Shown: positions 1 through 8,512, numbered from the stretch's first letter. The stretch: 53,861 bases of DNA from Microcystis aeruginosa Ma_SC_T_19800800_S464 (GCA_007095785.1 SFBL01000111.1:1-53861), one strand, 5' to 3'. Program-made: numbers and translations. The notes: generated by a model from the sequence alone, not told the origin.

Positions 1-223
1 AGAAGCCCGATTCCGTGTGTCCCACGGTACGTTTCCAGCTAAACGCTTCTTGTACTTGTTGCGCGCGACTTTTTACCCGGCCAAGCTTTTCTGGTCGGAA
101 CCCCCTAAGCCGAGTTTTCCAGGTGCTGCACCGTCCACTTGGTTTTCGAGACTGGCCTTTTAATTCTAACGTAAAGCCAACCTAGAACGGCGGGGTTTCA
201 GACCCAAAATTTCCGATGAGAAG
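1..223. other. Window start, no gene identified
   Basis: I find no convincing coding frame here. A short open frame on the minus strand runs off the left edge without a start or a recognisable domain. The stretch looks somewhat more GC-rich than the rest. A structured RNA or the 5' region of pyk is possible, but I cannot support either from sequence alone. Confidence 0.3.
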
Positions 224-280
224 ATGATCGGAGCGTACCAAACGCTGCTATATTTAGTTCGCCTATTTAGTTGCTTATCT

Positions 281-2056
281 ATGCACTCTCTGTCTTTCCC
301 CCGTCGCACTAAAATTGTGGCCACGATTGGCCCAGCCTCGCAAAATAAGGAAACATTACGTCAGATGATCAAGGCGGGGGCGACGACTTTTAGATTAAAC
401 TTTTCCCATGGCGATCACGATTACCATCGTCACAGCATTAACCTGATCCGTCAGTTAGCCTTTGAACTCAATCAACCCATTGGTATCCTTCAGGATCTGC
501 AGGGACCAAAAATTCGCTTGGGCAAATTTGCCTGTGGTTCGATTACCCTAAAACCGGGGGAACCCTTTATCCTTACTTCTAGGGATGTGGAATGTAATCA
601 GGAAATAAGTTCCATTAGCTATCCCTCGCTGGCCCAAGAAGTCCCGGAAGGTTCCAGAATTCTCCTCGATGATGGTAAGGTCGAAATGCGGGTGGAATCA
701 GTGGATCGCCTGAAAGGAGACCTGTCTTGTCGCGTAGTGGTTGGGGGTGTCTTATCCAGCAATAAAGGGGTAAATTTTCCCAACGTCTATCTGTCGGTAA
801 AAGCTTTAACCGATAAAGACAAAAAAGATTTAATGTTCGGACTGCTGTGGGATGTGGATTGGATCGCCCTCAGTTTTGTGCGTAATCCCCAAGATATCCT
901 CGAAATTAAAGAATTAATCGCCAGTGCGGGTAAATCTATCCCCGTGATCGCTAAAATTGAAAAACACGAAGCGATCGAGGAAATGGAGGAAATTTTATCC
1001 CTCTGTGATGGTGTAATGGTGGCTAGGGGAGATTTAGGAGTAGAATTACCAGCCGAAGACGTGCCAATCCTGCAAAAACGCCTGATTAATACCGCTAATC
1101 AGCTAGGCATCCCGATTATCACCGCCACTCAAATGCTTGACAGTATGGCCAGTAATCCTCGTCCCACCCGCGCCGAGGTTTCGGACGTGGCTAATGCGAT
1201 TTTAGATGGCACTGATGCGGTCATGCTTTCCAATGAAACGGCTGTGGGTCATTATCCCATCGAAGCGGTGGCAACGATGGCGCGCATTGCAGAAAGGATC
1301 GAACGGGAACAGATCAATAGTGCCGCTCGCTCTAACAATAAACAATCGATTCCTAACGCTATTTCCTCGGCAGTCAGTCAAATTGCCGAACAATTGGGGG
1401 CAGCGGCAATTATTACCCTGACAAAAACTGGCTCTACTGCCCGTAATGTCTCCAGATTTCGCCCAAAAACCCCGATTTTAGCCGTTACTCCCCATCGGGA
1501 AGTGGCACAGCAGTTACAGCTAGTTTGGGGCGTAAAACCGATGTTATTGCTCGATTTACCCTCCACTAGCCAAACTTTTCAAGTGGCGATGAATCTTGCC
1601 CAGGAAAATAACCTCCTAGCGGATGGTGATTTAGTGGTGATGACGGCGGGAACTCTGCAAGGGGTGGCCGGTTCTACGGATTTAATTAAGGTGGAAGTGG
1701 TAAAATCCCTTTTAGGCAAAGGTACAGGTATCGGCCAGGGTGTGGCTAGGGGCCGGGCGCGGGTAGCTCATAATGCCCGCGAAGTGGGTAGTTTTAGTAA
1801 TGGGGAGATTTTAGTCGTTCCCACCACCAGCGCCGAATATGTGGATATGATGCGGAAAGCTGGCGGAATTATCACCGAAGATACCGCCATGAATAATCAC
1901 GCCGCTACTATCGGTTTAAAATTGGGTATTCCTGTGATTGTCGGGGTTAAAGATGCCACGAAAATTATCCGCGAAGGGGTGATCATTAGTCTCGATGCTC
2001 AACGGGGTTTAATTTATTCTGGTATTGGCAATGGCGCCGCAACTATGAAAAACTGA
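281..2056 (+). CDS. pyk: Pyruvate kinase with C-terminal PEP-mobile domain
   Basis: Pyruvate kinase converts phosphoenolpyruvate and ADP to pyruvate and ATP, the last step of glycolysis, in the cytoplasm. The N-terminus has RRTKIVATIGPAS and the substrate-loop segment FRLNFSHG. KIEKHEAIEEMEEI contributes the catalytic lysine and metal-binding glutamate, and VMVARGDLGVELP and ITATQMLDSM are typical of the barrel. The last ~100 residues (GQGVARGRARVA to the end) form an extra PEP-utilising mobile domain, as in the long cyanobacterial and Bacillus-type enzymes. The open frame extends upstream to an ATG at 224, but the extra 19 residues are hydrophobic and not family-like. The ATG at 281 gives 591 residues beginning just before the conserved region, so I prefer it. 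Neither start has a strong ribosome site. Confidence 0.93.
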   Translation: MHSLSFPRRTKIVATIGPASQNKETLRQMIKAGATTFRLNFSHGDHDYHRHSINLIRQLAFELNQPIGILQDLQGPKIRLGKFACGSITLKPGEPFILTSRDVECNQEISSISYPSLAQEVPEGSRILLDDGKVEMRVESVDRLKGDLSCRVVVGGVLSSNKGVNFPNVYLSVKALTDKDKKDLMFGLLWDVDWIALSFVRNPQDILEIKELIASAGKSIPVIAKIEKHEAIEEMEEILSLCDGVMVARGDLGVELPAEDVPILQKRLINTANQLGIPIITATQMLDSMASNPRPTRAEVSDVANAILDGTDAVMLSNETAVGHYPIEAVATMARIAERIEREQINSAARSNNKQSIPNAISSAVSQIAEQLGAAAIITLTKTGSTARNVSRFRPKTPILAVTPHREVAQQLQLVWGVKPMLLLDLPSTSQTFQVAMNLAQENNLLADGDLVVMTAGTLQGVAGSTDLIKVEVVKSLLGKGTGIGQGVARGRARVAHNAREVGSFSNGEILVVPTTSAEYVDMMRKAGGIITEDTAMNNHAATIGLKLGIPVIVGVKDATKIIREGVIISLDAQRGLIYSGIGNGAATMKN

Positions 2057-2065
2057 GTCGGTTAT

Positions 2066-2203
2066 CAGGGGATAGGGGATAGGGGATAGGGATTAGGGAA
2101 ATGGGGAAATGGGGAAATTCAACTAATATCCCAAAACCCCAACCCCCCCACACCCAAAACCCCAACCCCCAACCCCCAACCCCTAACCCCCAACACCCAT
2201 TTT
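2066..2203. repeat. G-rich then C-rich low-complexity tandem repeat
   Basis: The pyk-cpcE gap holds copies of a GGGATA-type unit followed by CCCCAAC-type units. The purine-rich and pyrimidine-rich halves could pair into a long imperfect hairpin. Very similar tracts lie at about 3590-3640 and 8330-8360. The same style of low-complexity DNA fills many intergenic gaps in this window. Confidence 0.7.
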
Positions 2204-2212
2204 CACTTGTCT

Positions 2213-3025
2213 ATGAGCGATTCCTACTCTCCTCCCGTCGATAATCCGGCCTATACTGTTGAACAAGCGATCGCTAATATCCAGCAAAGAGAAGACCTAG
2301 GAGCGCGTTATTATGCCGCTTGGTGGTTGGGTAGATTTCGTGTGCGTCAACCGGAGGCGATTTCGGCGTTAATTGCCGCTTTAGAGGACGAAAGCGATCG
2401 CACTCCCGATGGCGGTTATCCCCTGCGACGCAACGCTGCCAGCGCTTTAGGGAAATTAGATGATCTCAGTTGTGTTCCCGCTTTGATTGCCTGTCTCGAC
2501 TGCGAGGATTATTATGTGCGCGAATCGGCAGCCCAAGCATTGGAAATGCTTCAGGATCGAAGAGCGATCGCACCTTTAAAGAAACTATTAGAGGGTGGCA
2601 TCGAAGTGGCCGTTTTAGTGGCGGGAAAACCCCATTTAGTCCAACCCTACGAGGCGATTATCGAGGCATTAGGAACCCTGCAAGCGACGGCAGCGATTCC
2701 CCTGATCGAGCCGTTTTTAAAGCATTTCGTCGAAAAAGTGCGTTATGCGGCGGCCCGCGCCCTCTATCAACTCACAGCTAACTCCTACTATGGCGATATT
2801 CTGATTAATGCCTTGCAAGGGGAAGAATTACAGCTGCGTCGTTCTGCTTTAATGGATTTGGGTGCTACGGGTTATCTGCCGGCCGCCCCTGCGATCGCTA
2901 ATACTTTGGCGGAAAATAGTCTGAAACTGGTTGCTCTCAAGGAACTTTTAGAAAACCATCTGAAAACCAATTCTAGTCACGAAAATATCTCCGAAATTCT
3001 CACTTTAATGGATGGTTTATTGTAA
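2213..3025 (+). CDS. cpcE: Phycocyanin alpha-subunit phycocyanobilin lyase, CpcE subunit
   Basis: CpcE forms a heterodimer with CpcF and attaches phycocyanobilin to the conserved cysteine of the phycocyanin alpha subunit. The protein is made of HEAT/PBS-lyase repeats, for example LRRNAASALGKLDD, YYVRESAAQALEML and KVRYAAARALYQL. It opens with YTVEQAIANIQQREDLGARY, followed by AAWWLGRFRV, a block I associate with CpcE. Its ~270 residues match the family. An in-frame TTG lies two codons upstream at 2207, but ATG at 2213 is the better start. cpcF follows after one intervening DUF29 gene, so the pair is nearly but not directly adjacent. The cpcBA structural genes are not in this window. Confidence 0.88.
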   Translation: MSDSYSPPVDNPAYTVEQAIANIQQREDLGARYYAAWWLGRFRVRQPEAISALIAALEDESDRTPDGGYPLRRNAASALGKLDDLSCVPALIACLDCEDYYVRESAAQALEMLQDRRAIAPLKKLLEGGIEVAVLVAGKPHLVQPYEAIIEALGTLQATAAIPLIEPFLKHFVEKVRYAAARALYQLTANSYYGDILINALQGEELQLRRSALMDLGATGYLPAAPAIANTLAENSLKLVALKELLENHLKTNSSHENISEILTLMDGLL

Positions 3026-3080
3026 TTAATCATTGGTTATTTTTTATCTAAATTCAAACGGATAAGATCCAGAGTTTTTT

Positions 3081-3512
3081 ATGCTAATTCAAACCGATTA
3101 TGCCGGCTGGCTGAACGAAACAATCACTCTGTTAAAACAAAAAAAATTTGATCAAGTTGACTGGGAAAACTTGATCGAGGAGATAGAAAGTTTGGGCAGA
3201 AGTCAAAAACGTGAACTCCGCAACCGGTTAACCACCATCTTAGAACACTGCCTCAAACTCTGCTATACTGATTACCTTCAAGATTATCGAGGTTGGCAAG
3301 AAACTATTAGGCGTAGTCAACGGGAACTAGAAGAACTTTTGAGCGATTCTCCTAGTTTAAAACCCTACTGGGAGCAAGTATTTTTAGATTGCTATGCCAC
3401 GGCTTTAAAAAGCTTGCGAGATAACCCAGATTATCAATCTTTTAACTTTCCCGATGATTGTCCTTTTCCCCAAGAAATTAGTCAGATCTTACAGAAAAAA
3501 GTTTGGCGATAA
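3081..3512 (+). CDS. DUF29 family protein
   Basis: This 143-residue soluble protein has the DUF29 pattern common in cyanobacteria: an N-terminal DYAGWLNETITLLKQKKFDQ, then the core WENLIEEIESLGRSQKREL, a middle TTILEHCLKL and a late GWQETIRRSQRELEELL. The family is mostly alpha-helical and has no established biochemical role. It lies between cpcE and cpcF on the same strand, 55 bases after cpcE. I infer no functional link to bilin attachment, because DUF29 genes are scattered through cyanobacterial genomes, often near mobile DNA. The ATG at 3081 has only a weak upstream purine run. Confidence 0.8.
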   Translation: MLIQTDYAGWLNETITLLKQKKFDQVDWENLIEEIESLGRSQKRELRNRLTTILEHCLKLCYTDYLQDYRGWQETIRRSQRELEELLSDSPSLKPYWEQVFLDCYATALKSLRDNPDYQSFNFPDDCPFPQEISQILQKKVWR

Positions 3513-3534
3513 AATTATCTTTAAAAGTTTGTTG

Positions 3535-3642
3535 GTGGGATTAGGAGTCAGTATTCAGGAGTCAGTATTCAGGAGATTATTTTTATTTATTCTCCCCCCA
3601 TCCCCTATCCCCCATCCCCTATCCCCCATCCCCTCTACTGAT
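3535..3642. repeat. Tandem repeats between the DUF29 gene and cpcF
   Basis: First comes a duplicated unit around GGAGTCAGTATTCA, then four copies of a CCCCCATCCCCTAT-like unit running up to the cpcF start. This matches the low-complexity DNA upstream of cpcE. It could form secondary structure in the leader of cpcF. Confidence 0.65.
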
Positions 3643-3647
3643 AACCA

Positions 3648-4295
3648 ATGCTTCCTACCGTTGAAACTTTAATTATTGCCGTCGAAAAAGCCGACTCAGC
3701 TAACGGGTTGCTGACAGCCGTAGAAAATCTAGCAGCGGCTAAAAGTGAAGCGGCAATCCCCACCCTCACCGATGTCCTAAGATATAACAACCCCGGTGCC
3801 TCTGTGGCAGCCGTGGATGGTTTAATCGCCATCGGCAAAGCGGCGGTTCCCTATTTACTGGCCAACCTAGACGGTTATAATTATGGGGCGAGAGCTTGGG
3901 CAACCCGCGCCCTAGCAGGAATTGGCGATGTGCGAGGATTGGACTTATTACTTGAGGCGGCGGTGAGTGATTTTTCCTTTAGCGTGCGGCGAGGGGCGGC
4001 TAGAGGCTTAGGAAACATAATTTGGTCTGATTTGGAGGAAAGTCTGGTTTCTGAGGCTCAGAAGGCGGTTTTTGCGGCACTGGAGAAACTTTTGCAAGGG
4101 GATCCAGAATGGGTGGTTAGATATGCGGCGATTGTCGGATTGGAGGGACTAGGAACTGCGGCGGCGGCATTTCGCAGGGCTATTCGGGAACTTTTAGGAC
4201 AGATTCGGGAGACAGAAGCGGAAATAGTGGTAAGATTGCGTGCCGATCAAGCTCTGGAACACTTACCTAAAATGTCGGATGAATGCCCCCGCTAG
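3648..4295 (+). CDS. cpcF: Phycocyanin alpha-subunit phycocyanobilin lyase, CpcF subunit (altered C-terminus)
   Basis: This is the partner of CpcE in the chromophore lyase that ligates phycocyanobilin to phycocyanin alpha. The HEAT/PBS-lyase repeats are clear: LLTAVENLAAAKSEAAIPTL, YNYGARAWATRALAGIGD, FSVRRGAARGLGNI and WVVRYAAIVGLEGLG. Length (215 residues) is normal for the family. The last nine residues and the stop codon are encoded by sequence that recurs at 51690 as the left end of an IS605-type element, directly after a TTAC tetranucleotide (4263-4266). The native tail was therefore replaced by the insertion. The change affects only the extreme C-terminus, so function is probably kept, but this is inference. 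Confidence 0.87.
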   Translation: MLPTVETLIIAVEKADSANGLLTAVENLAAAKSEAAIPTLTDVLRYNNPGASVAAVDGLIAIGKAAVPYLLANLDGYNYGARAWATRALAGIGDVRGLDLLLEAAVSDFSFSVRRGAARGLGNIIWSDLEESLVSEAQKAVFAALEKLLQGDPEWVVRYAAIVGLEGLGTAAAAFRRAIRELLGQIRETEAEIVVRLRADQALEHLPKMSDECPR

Positions 4296-4434
4296 ATTTT
4301 TCGACAAGATATTCACCAAAATTAGCGCGGAATGAAATCTGACCAGAATATCAACCCCAGAGCATCGGTTTAATTCTATCATCTGTGGGTAAACTATGCT
4401 ATACTTAACTTAGCCAATGGTCGTGGATTGTTAG
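4267..4434 (+). mobile_element. Left end of a tnpB-only IS200/IS605-type element
   Basis: From 4267 to about 4395 this segment matches 51690-51844 with few differences, and both copies are preceded by TTAC. Insertion 3' of a short T-rich tetranucleotide without target duplication is how IS200/IS605 elements behave. The 51.7-kb copy has a clean subterminal stem (GTCGGAT with ATCCGAC, and CCCCCGC with GCGGGGG). Here the inner arm is degenerate. A TATACT box at about 4400, absent from the other copy, may drive tnpB. Confidence 0.65.
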
Positions 4435-5769
4435 ATGCTAGTCGTAGAAGCAAAGCTAAAAAACGGAACACCAGAGCAATATCAGAAACTCGATGAAGCT
4501 ATCAGAACTTCTCAGTTTGTGCGTAATTCTTGTGTTCGTTATTGGATAGAAAATAAAGGAACAACCCGCAATGACCTCCAAAAGCTTTGTGCGGTACTAG
4601 CTAACAATAAAGAAACCCCTTGGGTTAATAAATTAAACTCTCAAGCTCGTCAATCGGCTGCCGATAGAGCCTGGCAATCAATTACTAGGTTTTACCAGAA
4701 TTGTCATGCTAAGATACTGGAAAAAAAGGGTTTTCCTCGGTTCAAAAAGCATAGCCGTTCGGTTGAATATAAACTAACAGGCTACAAACTATCAGATGAT
4801 CGACGTAAAATCAAGTTCACTGATGGCTTTAAAGCAGGAGAATTTGATTTATGGTGTAGTCAAAAGACATTAGTTTATTATTCAGAACAACAGATTAAAC
4901 GGGTAAGAGTTGTTAGACGTGCTGACGGTTATTATTGCCAGTTTTTGATTGACGTAGAACGGCAAGAATACCATAAACCAACGGGACAAATAACAGGAAT
5001 TGACTTAGGGTTAAAAGAGTTTTATACCGATGCCCAAGGCAATACTGTACAGAATCCACGTTATTTAAGCAAGTCAGAAAAACGACTTAAAAAAGCACAA
5101 AGGAGATTATCAAAACGATTTCGTCAAGGAAAGAAACAGTCTAAAAACTATCACAAGCAACGGATAAAAGTAGCTAAACTTCACTTGAAAGTATCAAGAC
5201 AACGTAAAGACAAAGCAATTAAAGACGCTTTGGCGTTAGTCCAGTCTAATGATCTGGTAGTCTATGAGGCTTTAAAGGTAAGAAACTTAGTCAAAAACCG
5301 TAAGCTTGCCAAGTCAATTAGTGATGCTTCTTGGTATCAATTCACCGAATGGTTGAATTATTTTGCCAAGATTTATCGGATTGTCTGTGTTGCTGTCCCT
5401 CCCCATTTTACTAGCCAAGATTGTTCAGTTTGTGGGACGAGAGTTCAAAAAACATTAAGCACTAGAACTCATCAATGCCCCAATTGTCAAACAGTCTTAG
5501 ATAGGGATCATAATGCAGCAATAAATATTCTTAAAAAAGGGTTACAATATTTGGGAAATCATCTCAATGCCTCGACTTCGCTCGGCATTGACACTGAGCG
5601 AAGTCGAAGTGTCAACGGTACTGTTGGGCAAACAGAAACCGACCCAAACGCCTTGGGAGAGTCCGGCCTCTGGGTTCTGAATGGAGACATTGAGAATCTA
5701 AGCTGTCTCGTTGAACAAGGAATTTCCGATAGTGATAGGTCAAGAATCCCCCGTCACAGCGTAGCTTGA
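4435..5769 (+). CDS. tnpB: TnpB, RNA-guided endonuclease of an IS605/IS1341-type element
   Basis: TnpB is the compact RuvC nuclease ancestral to Cas12. It uses an RNA from the element's 3' end to cut DNA and keep the element in place. The N-terminal helical region (NSCVRYWIENKG, then WQSITRFYQNCHAKI and FPRFKKH) is typical. All three RuvC acidic sites are present: D190 in ITGIDLGLKEF, E278 in VVYEALKVRNL, and LDRDHNAAINI around residues 355-364. The zinc knuckle CSVCG...CPNC is also intact, so the enzyme looks functional. There is no tnpA (Y1 transposase), so the element would need one in trans. After ILKKGL the frame continues for about 80 residues through palindromic, RNA-like sequence, which is common in cyanobacterial TnpB genes. 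Confidence 0.9.
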   Translation: MLVVEAKLKNGTPEQYQKLDEAIRTSQFVRNSCVRYWIENKGTTRNDLQKLCAVLANNKETPWVNKLNSQARQSAADRAWQSITRFYQNCHAKILEKKGFPRFKKHSRSVEYKLTGYKLSDDRRKIKFTDGFKAGEFDLWCSQKTLVYYSEQQIKRVRVVRRADGYYCQFLIDVERQEYHKPTGQITGIDLGLKEFYTDAQGNTVQNPRYLSKSEKRLKKAQRRLSKRFRQGKKQSKNYHKQRIKVAKLHLKVSRQRKDKAIKDALALVQSNDLVVYEALKVRNLVKNRKLAKSISDASWYQFTEWLNYFAKIYRIVCVAVPPHFTSQDCSVCGTRVQKTLSTRTHQCPNCQTVLDRDHNAAINILKKGLQYLGNHLNASTSLGIDTERSRSVNGTVGQTETDPNALGESGLWVLNGDIENLSCLVEQGISDSDRSRIPRHSVA

Positions 5770-5786
5770 CGGTGGGAGTATGTCAA
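5560..5786 (+). ncRNA. Probable omega (reRNA) region and right end of the tnpB element
   Basis: TnpB guide RNAs come from the 3' end of tnpB and the right end of the element. Here the tnpB tail holds a perfect 12-bp stem (5572-5583 with 5596-5607), an overlapping TTGACACT/AGTGTCAA pair, and a terminal hairpin CCGTCA...TGACGG (5751-5772). The sequence then ends GGGAGTATGTCAA. If the element ends near 5786, the guide would be the host bases just beyond it. Exact RNA ends cannot be read from the sequence. Confidence 0.45.
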
Positions 5787-5853
5787 AATAAGCCTAAGTC
5801 GAAAGTAGAAAAACTTATTTCTCTACAGGGAGAAACAATTACACTAACATTCT

Positions 5854-6627
5854 ATGAAATATTGGCAGGAAATTTTAGCGATCGCTCAACGAATTTTAGT
5901 GGAATTAATCCGGCGCGGGCGTAGCTTAATCCTCTGGGGCATTTTCCCGATCCTTGTCCTGCTCTTAAATGGCTATATTATGGCAGAAAAAGGCAAAATT
6001 GAGCTTGCCGAGGCAATGGCTCTGGCTACTCCTCCCACCCTCGTCGGGGCGGCACTTTTCTTTAGTTGTTTGGGGGGAACCGTGGCGACGGTAGTAGCAG
6101 AAAGGGAACAACAAACGATTAAACGGTTATTTTTATCGCCTTTAAGCGGTGTTTCCTATTTTATCGGCATTTTTCTCGCCCATTGTGTGATTGCCGCCTG
6201 TCAGACAGTTTTAGTTTATTCTATTGCTAAACAGTATGGAGCCACTTTTAAAGGCTCAATTCCTCTAGAATTATTAATTATCTTTCTTAGTATCACCGCC
6301 TATGTGGGTTTAGGATTTATCCTCGGTACTCAACTGGCGAAAAGAACAGAAGATGTTAATGCTTTGGTGGGAACTTTTGGGGTTCCTTTATTAATTTTAG
6401 GCGGTGTTTTTCTCCCCACTGCTTTATTCCCAGACAATATTCTATCTCTGGCTAAATATAACCCGATCTACCACATGAATGAAGCTTTAATTGCTGTTTG
6501 GGCAAAGGGCGAAAATCTCCAAGATATTAGCTCTCATTTTCGCTTTCTCTGTCTTTTTGCTCTAGCTATGGTAGCAGGTGGTTGGCTTACCTATCGACAA
6601 ATGTTAAACCTTGAACGCCGATTATAA
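5854..6627 (+). CDS. ABC-2 type exporter permease
   Basis: This 257-residue integral membrane protein has the ABC-2 layout: a cytoplasmic N-terminus, a first hydrophobic helix at LILWGIFPILVLLLNGYI, then four or five more hydrophobic segments. These include GAALFFSCLGGTVATVVAE and FGVPLLILGGVFLPTALF; the latter is the characteristic 'P-x-F-LP' element before the last helix. The EREQQTIKRLFLSPLSG segment resembles the conserved ABC-2 cytoplasmic loop. The matching ATPase follows on the same strand after 145 bases of repeats, so the two likely form one transporter. The substrate cannot be told from sequence; drugs, lipids and polysaccharides are all handled by this family. Confidence 0.82.
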   Translation: MKYWQEILAIAQRILVELIRRGRSLILWGIFPILVLLLNGYIMAEKGKIELAEAMALATPPTLVGAALFFSCLGGTVATVVAEREQQTIKRLFLSPLSGVSYFIGIFLAHCVIAACQTVLVYSIAKQYGATFKGSIPLELLIIFLSITAYVGLGFILGTQLAKRTEDVNALVGTFGVPLLILGGVFLPTALFPDNILSLAKYNPIYHMNEALIAVWAKGENLQDISSHFRFLCLFALAMVAGGWLTYRQMLNLERRL

Positions 6628-6772
6628 ATCAGTTATCAGTTATCAGTTAGAAAACGCAGGAGTATTTATTGATTTGTCTTCCCATATCTTACACTCCCTA
6701 ATCCTGTCTCCTGACTCCTGACTCCTGCCTCCTGCCTCCTGACTTCTGACTATCCTTATTACTTTATTAAAA
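6628..6772. repeat. Short tandem repeats between ABC permease and ATPase genes
   Basis: The gap contains TCAGTTATCAGTTATC repeats followed by several copies of a CTCCTGA/CTCCTGC heptamer. Related TCAGTTA/ACTGATAA tracts occur at 14760-14800, 35140-35165 and 47900-47960. They separate two genes that would otherwise form a simple operon. Confidence 0.6.
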
Positions 6773-7666
6773 ATGCTGACTATTAATAATGTCAAAAAAA
6801 ATTACGGAAGACGCTTAGTATTAGATCAATTAAACTTTCATATTGAAGCGGGAGAAATTTACGGTTTACTCGGTCCAAATGGTGCGGGAAAAACCACTAC
6901 CATTAACTTAATTTGTAATTTATTAAAACCCTCATCGGGAGAAATTACCTTTAATTATTTGCCAATTTCGAGAGTTACTAAAGAATTAATTGGGGTTGCC
7001 CCGCAGGAAAATTTATTGTATAAATCCCTTACTTGTGAGGAAAATCTCAACTTTTTTGCTCAGATTTATGGACTCGATCGCCCCCAGCGTCGTCATCGGA
7101 TTAAAGCCAGTTTATCCGCAGTAAATTTGCTTGATCGCGCCCGCAGTCCAGTGGAAACTTTAAGCGGTGGAATGCAGCGGCGAATGAATATTGCCGTGGC
7201 TATTGTTCATCAGCCAAAATTATTAATTCTTGATGAACCAACTACCGGTTTAGACATCGAATCTCGCTATGAAATTTGGGATTTAATCGGAGAATTACGG
7301 CGCCAGGGAATGACGATTTTATTAACTACCCATCTCCTGGATGAAGCACAGCGTCTTTGTCAACGTATCGGAATTTTAAAACAAGGTCGTATTATTGCCG
7401 AAGGTAATTTAAATCAGCTGCGTCAGCACATTCCTGCGAAAGAAATTATTATCATGGATACCCAGGATCAAGAAGCGGCCATAAATCGAGGTAAACAATT
7501 AGGATTTACTCCCAAATTTTACGGCAAAGATTTAGCTTTTTGGTTAGATGAACATCTAGAATTAAGCGAGATTATTCAGGCATTTGATGGTATTAATATT
7601 GATTCTATCGCCCGTCAGACGGTACAGTTAGAACATATTTATATGGAAATTATGAATCAATTTTAA
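6773..7666 (+). CDS. ABC transporter ATP-binding protein
   Basis: This cytoplasmic ATPase of the DrrA/CcmA type energises the permease encoded just upstream. The sequence shows Walker A (GPNGAGKTT), the Q-loop region (GVAPQENLLYKSLTCEENL), the ABC signature (LSGGMQRR), Walker B (LLILDEPTTGLD) and the switch histidine (LLTTHLLDEAQ). The ~80-residue C-terminal extension is common in this subfamily. At 297 residues the length is normal. The pair is chromosomal-looking and lies outside the biosynthetic cluster, so I see no reason to link it to that product. Confidence 0.88.
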   Translation: MLTINNVKKNYGRRLVLDQLNFHIEAGEIYGLLGPNGAGKTTTINLICNLLKPSSGEITFNYLPISRVTKELIGVAPQENLLYKSLTCEENLNFFAQIYGLDRPQRRHRIKASLSAVNLLDRARSPVETLSGGMQRRMNIAVAIVHQPKLLILDEPTTGLDIESRYEIWDLIGELRRQGMTILLTTHLLDEAQRLCQRIGILKQGRIIAEGNLNQLRQHIPAKEIIIMDTQDQEAAINRGKQLGFTPKFYGKDLAFWLDEHLELSEIIQAFDGINIDSIARQTVQLEHIYMEIMNQF

Positions 7667-7788
7667 CACCGTTTTTGAGAATTCAGGTTGATGATCAGCA
7701 TTTTTTCGGTAATTTACCTCAATTAAGCTATATAACCGTTTTTTACCGTCATATTGTTGGAAAACTGAGGCGAGTGGGCTGTTCGACC

Positions 7789-8020
7789 ATGACTCAATCA
7801 ACAGAAATTCAAGTTAAAAATCTAGACCATCTAGGATTAGTAGCCGGAATTATAGATGAAATAGGAATCGTTGAAATTATTAACGAACAAGTATCAATGG
7901 GTTCCAGGAGAAATTGTCACAGCTGGGCAAGTCGTGAAAGCGATTATCCTGAACGGATTGGGATTTGTCTCCCGAGCCTTGTATTTAGGGTCTGCTGAAA
8001 AAGTTTTTCGGTGGGGGTAG
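7789..8020 (+). pseudogene. Fragment of an IS1634-type transposase (DUF4277 N-terminus), frameshifted
   Basis: The segment EIQVKNLDHLGLVAGIIDEI followed by GIVEIIN is typical of the DUF4277 N-terminal domain of IS1634/IS4-type transposases. Around 7890-7900 the frame shifts by one. The other frame then continues with VTAGQVVKAIILNGLGFV and SRALYLGS, the next conserved stretch, and stops at TAG 8018-8020. Nothing of the catalytic DDE region follows, so this is a truncated, inactive remnant. It starts the debris zone that borders the accessory island. Confidence 0.75.
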
Positions 8021-8112
8021 GGGACTTGCGTGGGAATAATATCCCAGCTTTGAAAATCGCTCTGTAGAAGAATCAGACCAGCCAGATGGCACAGGATCAA
8101 AGCGCAAGTCCC
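8021..8112. repeat. MITE-like element with GGGACTTGCG terminal inverted repeats
   Basis: GGGACTTGCG at 8021-8030 is mirrored exactly by CGCAAGTCCC at 8103-8112. The right-end motif recurs at about 8270 and 8318. There is no coding capacity in between. It looks like a small non-autonomous element, adjacent to the IS1634 fragment. Confidence 0.6.
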
Positions 8113-8350
8113 TAAGAGGAAGGTGGCTCTCGAAGGCTCTCGCCCTACTTAGGGTGATCAGCAAACCTGATCGCTCGGAGGGCGCAGGTTCCTTGCGCCC
8201 CTACAGTAACGGATTTTGTCCACAATGTAGGGGCGAACTGCGTTCGCCCAAAAGGTACATTATCAAAGCGCAAGTCCCTAACAAGTTGCTTCTCTAGTAT
8301 AGATGGTAACTTATTAATACGCAAGTCCCTAGGGTGTGGGGTGTGGGGGA
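8113..8350. other. Intergenic debris with GC palindromes
   Basis: This stretch has no credible gene. It holds two copies of a short element of the form GTAGGGGCG...CGCCC (about 8178-8205 and 8228-8252). Relatives occur at 21717-21738 and 29956-29978. A GTGTGGGG low-complexity tract at about 8335 leads into the next repeat. Confidence 0.5.
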
Positions 8351-8512
8351 TAGGGTGTAGGGTTTTACCGATTTTCAGGGGGTCAATTACCTAATTTTCA
8401 GGGAAAAAGTGCCTAAATTTCCCCCCCGATCCCTCCAATGGCTGGCACTTTTTGATTTCAAAAAAGCCTAAAAATATTATCCAACAAGGTTTTTAGATTT
8501 ATTCAGCCAACC
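8351..8512 (-). repeat. Dispersed MITE-like repeat, copy A
   Basis: Read on the minus strand, this ~160-bp segment matches 26566-26735: GGCTGAATAAATCTAAAAAC at one end, a GGGGGG-rich middle, and GTAAAACCCTACACC at the other. Two such copies lie in opposite orientations about 18 kb apart within the accessory region. It has no coding capacity. Confidence 0.7.

Noticed and set aside
2066-2203. CRISPR-like tandem array
   Set aside because: Units are short G- or C-rich low-complexity repeats without unique spacers of constant length, and there are no cas genes.
7675-7998. 107-residue open frame taken as a whole gene
   Set aside because: Only the part from 7789 to about 7895 resembles a transposase, and the rest of its homology is in another frame. 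I annotate a frameshifted fragment.
7894-8100. Minus-strand open frame over the IS1634-type fragment
   Set aside because: It is the antisense shadow of the transposase remnant and the adjacent MITE; no protein-like features.
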